Shown here: positions 8,700 to 16,787 of the stretch, in pieces
How positions within the stretch are numbered: the stretch's first letter is position 1
Layout: every line of letters begins with the position of its first letter
Source: Alphaproteobacteria bacterium
Lineage (GTDB): Bacteria > Pseudomonadota > Alphaproteobacteria > Micropepsales > Micropepsaceae
Assembly (NCBI GenBank): GCA_019245415.1
Contig: JAFARO010000004.1
Span: forward strand, 1,116,001-1,180,000
Reading direction: 5' to 3'
DNA length: 64,000 nt
Notes under the pieces: generated by a model
Database searches by the model: none
What the model saw: the letters and a program-made list of their open reading frames with translations, nothing else
What the model was told of the DNA's origin: nothing
Program-made: the position numbers and the translations under genes

Positions 8700-10370
8700 C
8701 TATGGAATCAGCTTTCCCGGGTTCATTACGCCCTTGGGATCGAGCGCGGCTTTGACCGCGCGCAACACGTCGATGCCGAGCTGGCCCTTCTCCTGCGCCA
8801 TCCAGGGAAGATGATCCTCGCCGATGCCGTGGTGATGGCTGATCGTTCCGCCATGGGCTGCGATTGCATCGCTGGCGGCCTTCTTGATCGTCTGCCATTG
8901 CGCGAGCTCGCCGCCCAGCGCGCGCGGGAAGATATAGGTGAAATAGAGGCTCGCGCCGTCGCTGTAGGAATGGCTGATATGGCAGAGCACCACGCCATGC
9001 GCGCCGGGCCTGGGCGCGGTCTCGCGCATCGCCGCATCGAGCGCCGCGCGCACCGCGGCATAGAGCGCATCGAGCTTCGACCAGCTCGTCGCCGTTTCGA
9101 GCGTATCGACGCCCAGGCCGCGATCCATCATCGGATCGCGCAAATAAGGACCGTGGTAGCGGCCGGCGAGCCAGCGCCCTCCCTGGCCGCGTCCGAGCGG
9201 CAGCGCACCCAGCTTGCGCGCGATCTGCGCGAAGTAGGATGCCGCCGACGCAACGACCGGCTTTTCGCCCTCGATGCCCGCGATCAGGGCGCAGGCTTGG
9301 CGGCCGAATCCGCGCGCATCGAGATAGGCCTGCTCCAATCGCGACTTCAGGGTTGCGCTTTGACCGGCCCTGGCGAAGGCGCGGTAGAACCGCGTCTCGT
9401 CCGCGTCCGACAGGCGCAGCATCGTCGATGGCATGCCTTCCTGCACCGCGCTGCGGATGGCGGCGGCGCCGCTGGCGAAATCGCGGAACAGATAGGCGCG
9501 ATAGTCGCTCGCGGCCGGCGCGGCATGGAGGCGCAGCGTCGCCTCCGTGACGATGCCGAAGATGCCTTCCGATCCGGCGATCAGCGACAGCAGATCGGGG
9601 CCTGCGGCGGAGGCGGGGAAAGTCTGCGTGTCCAGAAGCCCGCGCGGCGTGGCGAGCTTGGCGCCGGCGAGCCAGTCTTCGGCGCGGCCATAGGCGTTCG
9701 ATCCTTGTCCGGCGCCGCGATGGGCGATCCAGCCACCGAGCGTGGAGAACTCGAAGGATTGCGGGAAATGGCCGAGCGTCAGTCCCTTGGCCGCGAGCGC
9801 GGCCTCGAGCGCCGGACCGTAGATGCCGGCCTGCGCTGCCGCCGTGCGCGAAAGCGTGTCGATCTCGGCCACACGATCCATTGCGGAAAGATCGATCGTG
9901 ATCAGCGCGGGGAACGCGCCGCGGTTGCCGCTGACGCCGCCGACGACGCTGGTGCCCCCGCCATAGGGCACGACCGCGATGTCGCGTTGCGAGGCGAGGG
10001 AGAGCAGCGCGAGAACTTCTTCGGTCGCGCGCGGATAGACCACGGCGTCGGGCGCCTGGGCCAAATCCCCCGCGCGCAGGCGCAGAAGGTCGTGATACGA
10101 GCGGCCGAGCGCGTGAAAGGCGCGCTCATAGGGCTCGTCGCGCACGCCTTCCGGACCCACGATGGCGACGAGGCGCGCGCGCAGATCGGGCGCAAGCTGC
10201 GGCCGCGGCAGGTTCGCATCTTCGAGCTTGCGCGCCGGCGTGGCGAGCAGCGACGGCATGCCGAGCTCCTGCGCCAGCCATGCCCACACCTCTTCGCGGC
10301 CGGCCAGCGCGTCCTTGTGCGCTGTCCAGCCCCAGCCGTTCCAGCGAAGCTTGTTGCGCTCGATCGCCAT
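8700..10370 (-). CDS. FAD-binding oxidase, alkyl-dihydroxyacetonephosphate-synthase-like
   Basis: A 556-residue flavoprotein of the VAO/PCMH superfamily resembling alkylglycerone-phosphate synthase, the enzyme that swaps the acyl chain of acyl-DHAP for an alkyl chain to make ether lipids. The FAD loop PYGGGTSVVGG lies at about residues 135-145. The substrate domain ends with the histidine triplet SHHHGIGEDH (HHH at about 512-514), a hallmark of this enzyme group, preceded by a SHSYSDGASLYFTY segment carrying candidate catalytic tyrosines. The chosen ATG at 10370 lies in TGATG at the end of the lipid-kinase gene with GAGG five bases before it; a GTG at 10376 is an alternative. Last gene of glpD-kinase-oxidase. 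An FAD-linked oxidase of other substrate cannot be excluded. Confidence 0.82.
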   Translation of the reverse strand: MAIERNKLRWNGWGWTAHKDALAGREEVWAWLAQELGMPSLLATPARKLEDANLPRPQLAPDLRARLVAIVGPEGVRDEPYERAFHALGRSYHDLLRLRAGDLAQAPDAVVYPRATEEVLALLSLASQRDIAVVPYGGGTSVVGGVSGNRGAFPALITIDLSAMDRVAEIDTLSRTAAAQAGIYGPALEAALAAKGLTLGHFPQSFEFSTLGGWIAHRGAGQGSNAYGRAEDWLAGAKLATPRGLLDTQTFPASAAGPDLLSLIAGSEGIFGIVTEATLRLHAAPAASDYRAYLFRDFASGAAAIRSAVQEGMPSTMLRLSDADETRFYRAFARAGQSATLKSRLEQAYLDARGFGRQACALIAGIEGEKPVVASAASYFAQIARKLGALPLGRGQGGRWLAGRYHGPYLRDPMMDRGLGVDTLETATSWSKLDALYAAVRAALDAAMRETAPRPGAHGVVLCHISHSYSDGASLYFTYIFPRALGGELAQWQTIKKAASDAIAAHGGTISHHHGIGEDHLPWMAQEKGQLGIDVLRAVKAALDPKGVMNPGKLIP

Positions 10371-11308
10371 CAGCACCTCAGCTGCAGCGCGCGCGGCAGG
10401 ATCTCGAAGGTGGCGGGCAGCCGGCCGGCGCTTTCGCCGTCGGTCTCGATCAGCACGGCGAGGCCGCGCGTCTGCGCCACCGGCACGGCGACCACCTTGC
10501 GGCCGCGCAGCACGCGCACATTGGGACTGTCGATGTGTTCGCCGCTATAGATCAGCTTCATGTCCTGAAGCATCCGCGCGCGCGAGCCACCCGTCATGAC
10601 CACGACGTCGAAGGCGCCGTCGTCCACGGCGGCGCTCGGCGCCACCCGCATGCCGCCGCCGAAATACTGGCCGTTGGCGACCGCGACCGTCGAGATGGCG
10701 GCGATCTCGTCATAACCGTTGTCGACGATCAGCCGGACGACGCGGTCGGAATAGGTCAGCATGTCCAGCGCGCTGTGAAAGCCGAACGCGAACGGGCCGC
10801 CGAACAGCTTGGCGATACGCGAACGGTTGACCGAATCCACCACCGCGCCGGACAACCCGAACGAAGCGATATTGACGAAGTGCCGTATCAGCGGCTCGCC
10901 CTTCCGGCTCAGGCAGGAGAGGCGGCCCACATCGACACTGCGGATCGGCGCGGATTTGAGATGCGCCAGCGCCGCGCCGCTTCCCTCCTCGACGCCGAAG
11001 CTCTTGCGGAAATCGCCGCCGGTGCCGCTGGTGATGAAGGAGAACACCGCGTCCGGCGAGACCGGTCCGTTGATGTCGAAGAAGCCGTTGACGGCCTCGT
11101 TGATCGTGCCGTCCCCGCCGACGGCGACGATCTCGTGATGCCCCTCGCGCAAGGCCGTGCGGACGAGATGCGCGGCGTCGCGCGGCGCGCGGGTGAAGGC
11201 CACGTCGAGGCGCGGATAGATCTCCGAGAGTAGGGGCGCAATCGCGCGCCATTCCCGTGCCGTGCGGCCGTTCGCCGAACGGGGATTGACGACGGCGAAG
11301 GCGCTCAT
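10370..11308 (-). CDS. YegS/DagK-family lipid kinase
   Basis: A 312-residue diacylglycerol-kinase-fold protein. The nucleotide-binding signature GGDGTINEAVNGF starts at residue 64, and an N-terminal NPRSANGRT segment is typical of the YegS/BmrU branch, which phosphorylates diacylglycerol, monoacylglycerol or related lipids. The C-terminal half is the beta-sandwich domain. It overlaps glpD upstream by four bases (ATGA) and the flavoprotein downstream by one base (TGATG), so the three proteins should be made together. That context favours a glycerolipid substrate over a sphingoid base. Confidence 0.9.
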   Translation of the reverse strand: MSAFAVVNPRSANGRTAREWRAIAPLLSEIYPRLDVAFTRAPRDAAHLVRTALREGHHEIVAVGGDGTINEAVNGFFDINGPVSPDAVFSFITSGTGGDFRKSFGVEEGSGAALAHLKSAPIRSVDVGRLSCLSRKGEPLIRHFVNIASFGLSGAVVDSVNRSRIAKLFGGPFAFGFHSALDMLTYSDRVVRLIVDNGYDEIAAISTVAVANGQYFGGGMRVAPSAAVDDGAFDVVVMTGGSRARMLQDMKLIYSGEHIDSPNVRVLRGRKVVAVPVAQTRGLAVLIETDGESAGRLPATFEILPRALQLRC

Positions 11309-12765
11309 GCGGCACCCTGTGTGCGATAGAGCCGCGAGAGGCCCTCGACTTCGCGCAGGCGGCGCGTTTCGTCCCAGCCGAGCTCGCCGGCCACGCTGCG
11401 CGACATCTGGTCCAGTTCGTCCGCGCGCATCGGCCCGAGCAAGCCGCTACCCAGGCGCCGCATCACCACGTCCTCCAGCGTCAGCGCCATTTCGTCGCGC
11501 ACGGCACGCGCGACATCGGGAACCGCGACGGGAAGCGTCCGCCGCGCGGTCTCGCAACGCCTTGCCTTGACGCCGAGCTTGCTCACCAGCGTGTCCACCG
11601 CCTGCTCGGCCAGATGGCGCGAGGTCGTCCATTTTCCCCCGATGGCGGAGAACAGTCCATCCAGGCCGTCGCTCCTGCCGTGGTCGACGAGTTCGGAGCG
11701 CCGGCTGGCGCCGTAGGTGTCGCTGGAACCGTCGTCCACCAGCGGGCGCAGTCCGGCATAGAAATAGCTGGCTTTGGCGCGGTCGAGCGCGGCGCCGGGA
11801 AGGTGGCGGTTGATGAGCTCGAAGAAACGCTCGATGTCGGCATCGCAGACACCCACGAGGTCCGGATCGCCCGTGAACGCGGTGTCGGTGGTGCCGAGGA
11901 GCGTCGCGCCGCGCCACGGCAGGACGAAGAAATGGCCGTGCTCGGTCGCCATGGTGAGGGCGTGGCGCTTCGTCAGCGCCGGCACCACGACATGGATGCC
12001 TTTCGAGCGCAGCAATCGATGCGACGTCGGGCGCTGGACCGCGTGCTCGAGAAAGATGTCCGCCCAAGGACCGGCCGCAACCAATGTCACGCGTGCGCGG
12101 ATGTCGAATGTGTCGCCGCCTACGGTGTCGCGCGCGCTTGCGCCCTGGACTTTCCCGTCCGCGATCAGCAGGCGCTCCGCCGCGACATAGTTCGCCAGGG
12201 CCGCGCCATGCGCGTCGGCGTCAGCGAGACAGGCCAGCGCCAGACGTTCGGGCGAGGGCATCTGCGCGTCGTAATAGAGGAACGCGCCTTCCAAGCGCGG
12301 TTGGTCGAGAATCGGCTCCTGCGCGCGCGCGTCTTTCGCGCTCAGCCAGGAATGAGCGGGCAGCCGCTGCGCCGGATCGTCGAGCCAGCCGCGGTCGAAG
12401 GAGAGCAGGTCGTACAGCGTCAATCCTGCCGCCAGCGTGGCGCGCGCCCTTGCGCCCGCACCATACAGCGGCACCAGAAAGGGCAGGGGATGGACCAGCG
12501 CAGGCGCGATGCGCTGCCAGATGCGGCGTTCGCGCAACGACTCGCGCACCAGCCTGAGCTCGAGATTGCGCAGGTACCTGAGGCCGCCGTGGATCAATCG
12601 GGAATTGTGGGCGGAGGTGGCGCCGGCAAAATCGCGCCGTTCGACTAACGCAACGGAAAGTCCGCGCAGCGCGGCGTCGCGGGCCGCGCACGCGCCGGTG
12701 ATCCCGCCGCCGATGACGAGCACGTCGAAGGTCTCGTTGGCGAGGCGGGGAAGAGCGCGCTGCAT
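11305..12765 (-). CDS. glpD: Glycerol-3-phosphate dehydrogenase (FAD, GlpD type)
   Basis: A 486-residue FAD enzyme oxidising sn-glycerol-3-phosphate to dihydroxyacetone phosphate and passing electrons to the quinone pool at the membrane. The dinucleotide fold VIGGGITGACAARDAALRG opens the protein, followed by the family signature segment SAHNSRLIHGGLRYL. A C-terminal DAO_C helical domain (about 385-486) is present. First gene of the overlapping trio with a lipid kinase and an alkyl-DHAP-synthase-like oxidase; DHAP, its product, is the expected precursor of the oxidase substrate. A divergent alpha/beta hydrolase starts 58 bases away, so both promoters lie in 12766-12823. Confidence 0.93.
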   Translation of the reverse strand: MQRALPRLANETFDVLVIGGGITGACAARDAALRGLSVALVERRDFAGATSAHNSRLIHGGLRYLRNLELRLVRESLRERRIWQRIAPALVHPLPFLVPLYGAGARARATLAAGLTLYDLLSFDRGWLDDPAQRLPAHSWLSAKDARAQEPILDQPRLEGAFLYYDAQMPSPERLALACLADADAHGAALANYVAAERLLIADGKVQGASARDTVGGDTFDIRARVTLVAAGPWADIFLEHAVQRPTSHRLLRSKGIHVVVPALTKRHALTMATEHGHFFVLPWRGATLLGTTDTAFTGDPDLVGVCDADIERFFELINRHLPGAALDRAKASYFYAGLRPLVDDGSSDTYGASRRSELVDHGRSDGLDGLFSAIGGKWTTSRHLAEQAVDTLVSKLGVKARRCETARRTLPVAVPDVARAVRDEMALTLEDVVMRRLGSGLLGPMRADELDQMSRSVAGELGWDETRRLREVEGLSRLYRTQGAA

Positions 12766-12823
12766 CTTGGCAAGGAGGGTAGGGAGCCTGCTAAGCTCTT
12801 AGCAGAGAAACGGGAGAGGCGAC

Positions 12824-13732
12824 ATGGCACGGGTCCACGCCAACGGCATCGAGATCGAATACGAGAGCTTCGGCCGCACGGGCGACCCCGCGGCGCTGCT
12901 GATCATGGGTTTCTCGGCCCAGCTCACCATGTGGCCGAAGGCCTTCTGCGAGCAATTGGCCATGAAGGGCTTCCGCGTCATCCGCTTCGACAACCGCGAC
13001 ATCGGCAAATCGACGCATCTGTCGAACCTCGGCGCGCCGAACATGCAGGAAGCGATGATGAAGTCGGCCATGGGCCAGAAGGTCGATGCGCCCTACACGC
13101 TGGACGACATGGCCGCGGATGCGGTCGGCCTGCTCGACGCGCTGGGCATCGCACAGGCCCATATCGTCGGCGCCTCGATGGGCGGCATGATCGCGCAGAT
13201 CGTGGCGGGAAAATATCCCGCGCGCACGCGCAGCCTGGTCTCGATCATGTCGACCACCGGCAATCCGGACGTGCCGCGCGGCACGCCGGAAGCCTATGCC
13301 GCGATCACTACGCCGCCCGCCAGCCTGTCGCGCGAGGACCGCATCGCGCAGGGGATCAAGCTGTGGCGCGTCATCGGCAGCCCGGGCTATCCCGCGACCG
13401 ACGCGGAGCTCAAGGCGACCGTGGAAGAGGCGATGGACCGCGCGCCGTACGATCCGGCCGGGATCGCGCGCCAGATGGCGGCGATCATGGCCTCGCCGCC
13501 GCGCAACGACATCCTTAAGAATGTGCGTTGTCCGGCGATGGTGCTGCATGGCGCGGACGATCCGCTGGTGCCCGTCGAGGGCGGCAAAGACACCGCCGCG
13601 AGCATCTCCGGCGCCAAGCTGGTGATCGTTCCGGGCATGGCGCACGATTTCAGCAACGCGCTGGTGCCGATCTATCTCCAATATGTCGGCGGATTCCTGA
13701 CCCACGTCGAGCGCGAGGCGAAGGCCGCATGA
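12824..13732 (+). CDS. Alpha/beta hydrolase, first of a second tandem pair
   Basis: A 302-residue soluble alpha/beta hydrolase of the epoxide-hydrolase/haloperoxidase-like branch. The nucleophile elbow GASMGGM places Ser118. An acidic residue follows in LHGADDPLVP and the base is the His of GMAHDF near the C-terminus; FDNRDIGKS (about 55-63) is a family signature. SD-like GGGAGAGG precedes the ATG. Its stop overlaps the start of a paralogous gene by four bases (ATGA). Substrate unknown; the neighbouring glycerolipid genes make a lipid ester plausible but unproven. Confidence 0.9.
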   Translation: MARVHANGIEIEYESFGRTGDPAALLIMGFSAQLTMWPKAFCEQLAMKGFRVIRFDNRDIGKSTHLSNLGAPNMQEAMMKSAMGQKVDAPYTLDDMAADAVGLLDALGIAQAHIVGASMGGMIAQIVAGKYPARTRSLVSIMSTTGNPDVPRGTPEAYAAITTPPASLSREDRIAQGIKLWRVIGSPGYPATDAELKATVEEAMDRAPYDPAGIARQMAAIMASPPRNDILKNVRCPAMVLHGADDPLVPVEGGKDTAASISGAKLVIVPGMAHDFSNALVPIYLQYVGGFLTHVEREAKAA

Positions 13733-14634
13733 GCCGCATCCGCGCCAACGGCGTCGAACTGGAATACCAGGAACTGGGGCCGCGCGACGCCATCCCATTC
13801 CTGTTCATCAACGGCTTCGGCTCGCAGCTGACGTCCTGGCCGGTGGAATTCCGCGAGAGGCTCGCGGCGGCCGGGCTGCGCACCATCGCTTTCGACAACC
13901 GCGATATCGGGTTGTCGCAGAAATGGACCGGGCAGATTCCCGACATCAAGGCGGTGAGCGAGGCGATGCGCGCCGGCCGCAAGCCGGACGTCCCTTATCG
14001 GCTGGACGACATGGCGGCCGACGCGGCGGGGCTGCTCGATGCGCTCGGCATCGAGAGCGCGCATATCGCCGGCGCCTCGATGGGCGGCATGATCGCGCAG
14101 CTCGTCGCGCTCGATCACCCGCAGAAGGCCCGCTCGCTGATCTCGATCTTCTCCACCACCGGCGACCGCTCGCTGCCGCCGTCATCGCCGGAGGCGCAGG
14201 CGGCGCTGACGACACGTCCGCCGTCGAATTCCCGAGAGGACGTCGTCGCGCATGCGCTCAAGGGACGCCGCTCTTACGCATCGACGCGCTGGCCGTTCGA
14301 CGAGGGACGGCTCGGCGCGCTCATCGGACATAACTACGACCGCTCCTATTACCCGGAAGGCCCGGGCCGGCACTGGGCCGCGATCCTGGCCGCGCCGCCG
14401 CGCACCGAGCGGCTCAAATCGCTGAAGCTGCCCACCTTGGTGCTGCACGGCTCTGCAGACACGCTGATCCGCCCTGAAGCAGGGCGGCACACCGCGCAGT
14501 GCATTCCCGGAGCCGAGTATCACGAAATCGAAGGCTGGGGCCACGACATGCCGCTTCCGGCGATCCCGCCCGTGACCAAGTTGATCGTGAATTTCGTCAA
14601 GCGCGTCGAGGCGAAGGCGAAAGCGGCAGCTTAG
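13729..14634 (+). CDS. Alpha/beta hydrolase, second of the tandem pair
   Basis: A 301-residue paralogue of the previous hydrolase, with the same FDNRDIG segment, nucleophile Ser117 in GASMGGM, an acid in LHGSADTLI and a C-terminal His in GWGHDMP. It is translationally coupled to its twin (ATGA overlap). The segment between the core and cap differs most between copies (this one carries RSYASTRWPFDEGR), pointing to a different substrate pocket. It ends seven bases before the stop of the convergent DJ-1/PfpI gene. Confidence 0.9.
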   Translation: MSRIRANGVELEYQELGPRDAIPFLFINGFGSQLTSWPVEFRERLAAAGLRTIAFDNRDIGLSQKWTGQIPDIKAVSEAMRAGRKPDVPYRLDDMAADAAGLLDALGIESAHIAGASMGGMIAQLVALDHPQKARSLISIFSTTGDRSLPPSSPEAQAALTTRPPSNSREDVVAHALKGRRSYASTRWPFDEGRLGALIGHNYDRSYYPEGPGRHWAAILAAPPRTERLKSLKLPTLVLHGSADTLIRPEAGRHTAQCIPGAEYHEIEGWGHDMPLPAIPPVTKLIVNFVKRVEAKAKAAA

Positions 14635-14641
14635 CGCGAAC

Positions 14642-15289
14642 TCACGCGCATCCCGGCGGCTTGCCGGACGGGACCACGCAAGACTTCGGGGGCGGCAGCA
14701 TTTCGCTGGTGACGGGCGGATCGGGATAGTACTGCGTGGTGCGTTGCGTGTCCTGCGCCACCGCGGTGCCGAAGACGCGCTCGATCAACGCCAGCGCCTC
14801 GTCCAGTCCCGAGGAGATTCCGCCGCCTGTCAGCCGATTGCGGTCCCAAACATAACGCGGATGACCCTGCGCCAGCGTCACGTTGCGATAGCGCTCCCTC
14901 AGGCAGATCTCGAAGGCCCAATGGGTGGTCACGGTATAGCCATCCAGAAGTCCGGCGGCCGCGAGCAGCAGGGCCCCTTCGCACACCGAGCAGACATAGG
15001 CCGACTTCGCGGCTTGGCGCTTGACGAAGTCCAGATAGGTCTGGTCCATCCCATAGGTGAGGCAGGCGAGCGCATACGGCTCACCGCCGGGCACCCAGAT
15101 CACGTCGTATTGCGGCGCGCTCTTGAAATCGTATTTGGCGATGATCGACATGCCCTCGCCGCGGCAGCGCACCGGGCCGGCGACCGCGGCGGCGATCTGG
15201 ACCTCGAAGCCCGCCCAGCTGAGCATCTCGAACGGGCCGGTGACGTCGAGCACGTCGACGCCGTCATAGACGGGGATGCCGAGGATCAT
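14642..15289 (-). CDS. DJ-1/PfpI-family protein
   Basis: A 215-residue protein with the DJ-1/PfpI (class I glutamine amidotransferase-like) fold. The nucleophilic elbow YVCSVCEGA places the reactive Cys at 103; the partner acidic residue is in DVTGPFEM (Glu21). This arrangement resembles isonitrile-hydratase-like and GlxA N-terminal domains, but there is no AraC-type DNA-binding domain attached. The C-terminal extension with a PDPP segment is unusual for the fold and could be a partly exported or docking tail. Cytosolic; substrate unknown. Confidence 0.87.
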   Translation of the reverse strand: MILGIPVYDGVDVLDVTGPFEMLSWAGFEVQIAAAVAGPVRCRGEGMSIIAKYDFKSAPQYDVIWVPGGEPYALACLTYGMDQTYLDFVKRQAAKSAYVCSVCEGALLLAAAGLLDGYTVTTHWAFEICLRERYRNVTLAQGHPRYVWDRNRLTGGGISSGLDEALALIERVFGTAVAQDTQRTTQYYPDPPVTSEMLPPPKSCVVPSGKPPGCA

Positions 15290-15362
15290 GGCCGCACCTC
15301 TTCGCTGCGGTCGCGACCTTACTGGGAATCGATGCTATTTCAACCGGAGGCGGGAGGCGATC

Positions 15363-15530
15363 CTACTTGATCTTGCCTTCCTTGAACTCGACATGCTTGC
15401 GCAGCACCGGATCGTATTTCCGCATCGAGAACTTCTCGGTCATGGTGCGGGTGTTCTTCTTGGTGACGTAATAGAAGCCCGTGCCGCCCTCGCTGTTGAG
15501 CTTGATCTTGGCCGTGGTCGGCTTCGCCAT
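15363..15530 (-). CDS. rpmG: 50S ribosomal protein L33
   Basis: A 55-residue ribosomal protein L33 beginning [20 protein letters not shown] and ending [10 protein letters not shown]. The conserved [10 protein letters not shown] and [12 protein letters not shown] segments identify it securely. It has no zinc-binding cysteine pairs, so it is the zinc-independent (C-) form. An AAGGTTCACGGGAGTTCATC stretch upstream of the ATG provides the ribosome-binding site. It stands alone between the DJ-1 gene and a small hypothetical gene. Confidence 0.97.
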   Translation of the reverse strand: MAKPTTAKIKLNSEGGTGFYYVTKKNTRTMTEKFSMRKYDPVLRKHVEFKEGKIK

Positions 15531-15588
15531 GATGAACTCCCGTGAACCTTCAAGAAGGGCCGGTAAACTAGCCAGCGACTTCTGGAAG

Positions 15589-15813
15589 TCAAGCCACCCC
15601 GATCTCGCGGTTCTCGCTGGAAATGCGGATGTCCAGGGCGACCCGTTCCAGGCGGGCGGCGATCACTTTGGCGGCCTGGGGGTTACGGGCTTCGCCTGTG
15701 CGGGCCGTGTCTTTGAGCTCGCCGGCCACCGTGAGAAGCCTCAGTGCCAGGTTTTCCAGCGCGAGCTCTGCGGCAGCCTGCGAATAGGCGGTTGGAAACC
15801 CAACGGAAACCAT
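15589..15813 (-). CDS. Small hypothetical protein (74 aa)
   Basis: A 74-residue, Ala/Leu/Glu-rich, probably all-helical protein ([15 protein letters not shown], then [16 protein letters not shown]). No domain is recognised. The ATG at 15813 has only a weak AAGG upstream. The heptad-like leucines suggest a short coiled coil. It precedes rpmG on the same strand by about 60 bases. To its right, 15814-16086 shows no gene, RNA or repeat that I recognise. Confidence 0.5.
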   Translation of the reverse strand: MVSVGFPTAYSQAAAELALENLALRLLTVAGELKDTARTGEARNPQAAKVIAARLERVALDIRISSENREIGVA

Positions 15814-16086
15814 AATCGGCCCTTAAGGGCAGGAGCGCCAGACTATGTGTTTCTATCCGGCGCCCCCAAACCCACCATTCGCCTCGGAGGCAAAACCAGT
15901 AACGCGGGCTGGAACGTCCAGTTTCACGCTAGGCGCGATACCACGCGACGGCAGCTAGAATTGGGGTCGGCCAAGCGGCGAGAATGGCGGCTGCGGCTTG
16001 GATGGGAATTGTAGTTTCAATGGCTTAGAGCGGCGACTCGTAGATTTACCGCTGGGAAACCATAGGCGCAGGTTCGCTGGGGGTGA

Positions 16087-16785
16087 CTATTCCAACCAGG
16101 TCTCGTCCGTCCGTCCCCTGAGAAAGCGGAAGAATGGCGCGGGTCGCTGCGTCCCCTGCGGATCGGCGAGCCGCAGTTCCACCTCGTCCAGCACGCGGCG
16201 CGTGATGCCCGGAAGGTCGAGCGCGCGGGCTTCTGCCAGGGTGAGCCAGGAAGGCGTCAGCAATTCATCATGGCCCGCCGTGTCGAGCGTCATCGCGATG
16301 GCCGAGGCATCCGCCAGGAAGAAGCGCGCGTCGAAGCGCCGCGAACGGTTGGGCGGCGTGATCGCGCGCGCGATCATCTCGAGGCCGTCCAGACGCGGCA
16401 CGATGCCGTGGTCAAAGAAGCGCTGCCAGGCCGGCGAGCGCGTGCGCGGCGGCTTGCCGCGCTCGCCCACGAGAATGCCGGTTTCCTCGAAAGTCTCGCG
16501 GATCGCCGCCAACGCCAGTCCACGCGCGCGCGACGTGGTGATGCCCCGGCAAACGCGCGCCATCACCTCGGGCCTGAGATTGTGCTCTACGGAGATGCGC
16601 TGGTCGCCGGGATCGAGACGTCCGCCGGGGAAGACATATTTGTTGGCCATGAAAGCCATGCCCGAATGGCGGCAGCCCATCAGCACTTGTGGGCCGCTTT
16701 CGCCGCGCTTGACGAGGATCAACGTCGCGGCGTCCTTGGGGCGCAGCACGCCGGGCACATGGGTCTCGCCGTCCGTCATCACCAT
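16087..16785 (-). CDS. NUDIX hydrolase
   Basis: A 232-residue NUDIX-fold pyrophosphatase. The Nudix box core RETFEETG is at residues 96-103, and the fold's VFPGGRLDPGD strand precedes it by an unusually long spacer of about 35 residues; such an insertion is typical of the larger NUDT-type coenzyme or nucleotide-sugar hydrolases rather than MutT. The ATG is 3 bases downstream of the rnr stop, so it is probably in the rnr operon. Substrate not predictable. Confidence 0.88.
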   Translation of the reverse strand: MVMTDGETHVPGVLRPKDAATLILVKRGESGPQVLMGCRHSGMAFMANKYVFPGGRLDPGDQRISVEHNLRPEVMARVCRGITTSRARGLALAAIRETFEETGILVGERGKPPRTRSPAWQRFFDHGIVPRLDGLEMIARAITPPNRSRRFDARFFLADASAIAMTLDTAGHDELLTPSWLTLAEARALDLPGITRRVLDEVELRLADPQGTQRPAPFFRFLRGRTDETWLE

Positions 16786-16787
16786 GG

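Noticed and set aside
15814..16086. A hidden gene or small RNA in the 270-base gap between the 74-aa gene and the NUDIX gene
   Set aside because: A plus-strand frame runs through the left part but has no ribosome site or plausible protein, and I see no stable terminator-like hairpin or repeat; left as unexplained noncoding sequence.
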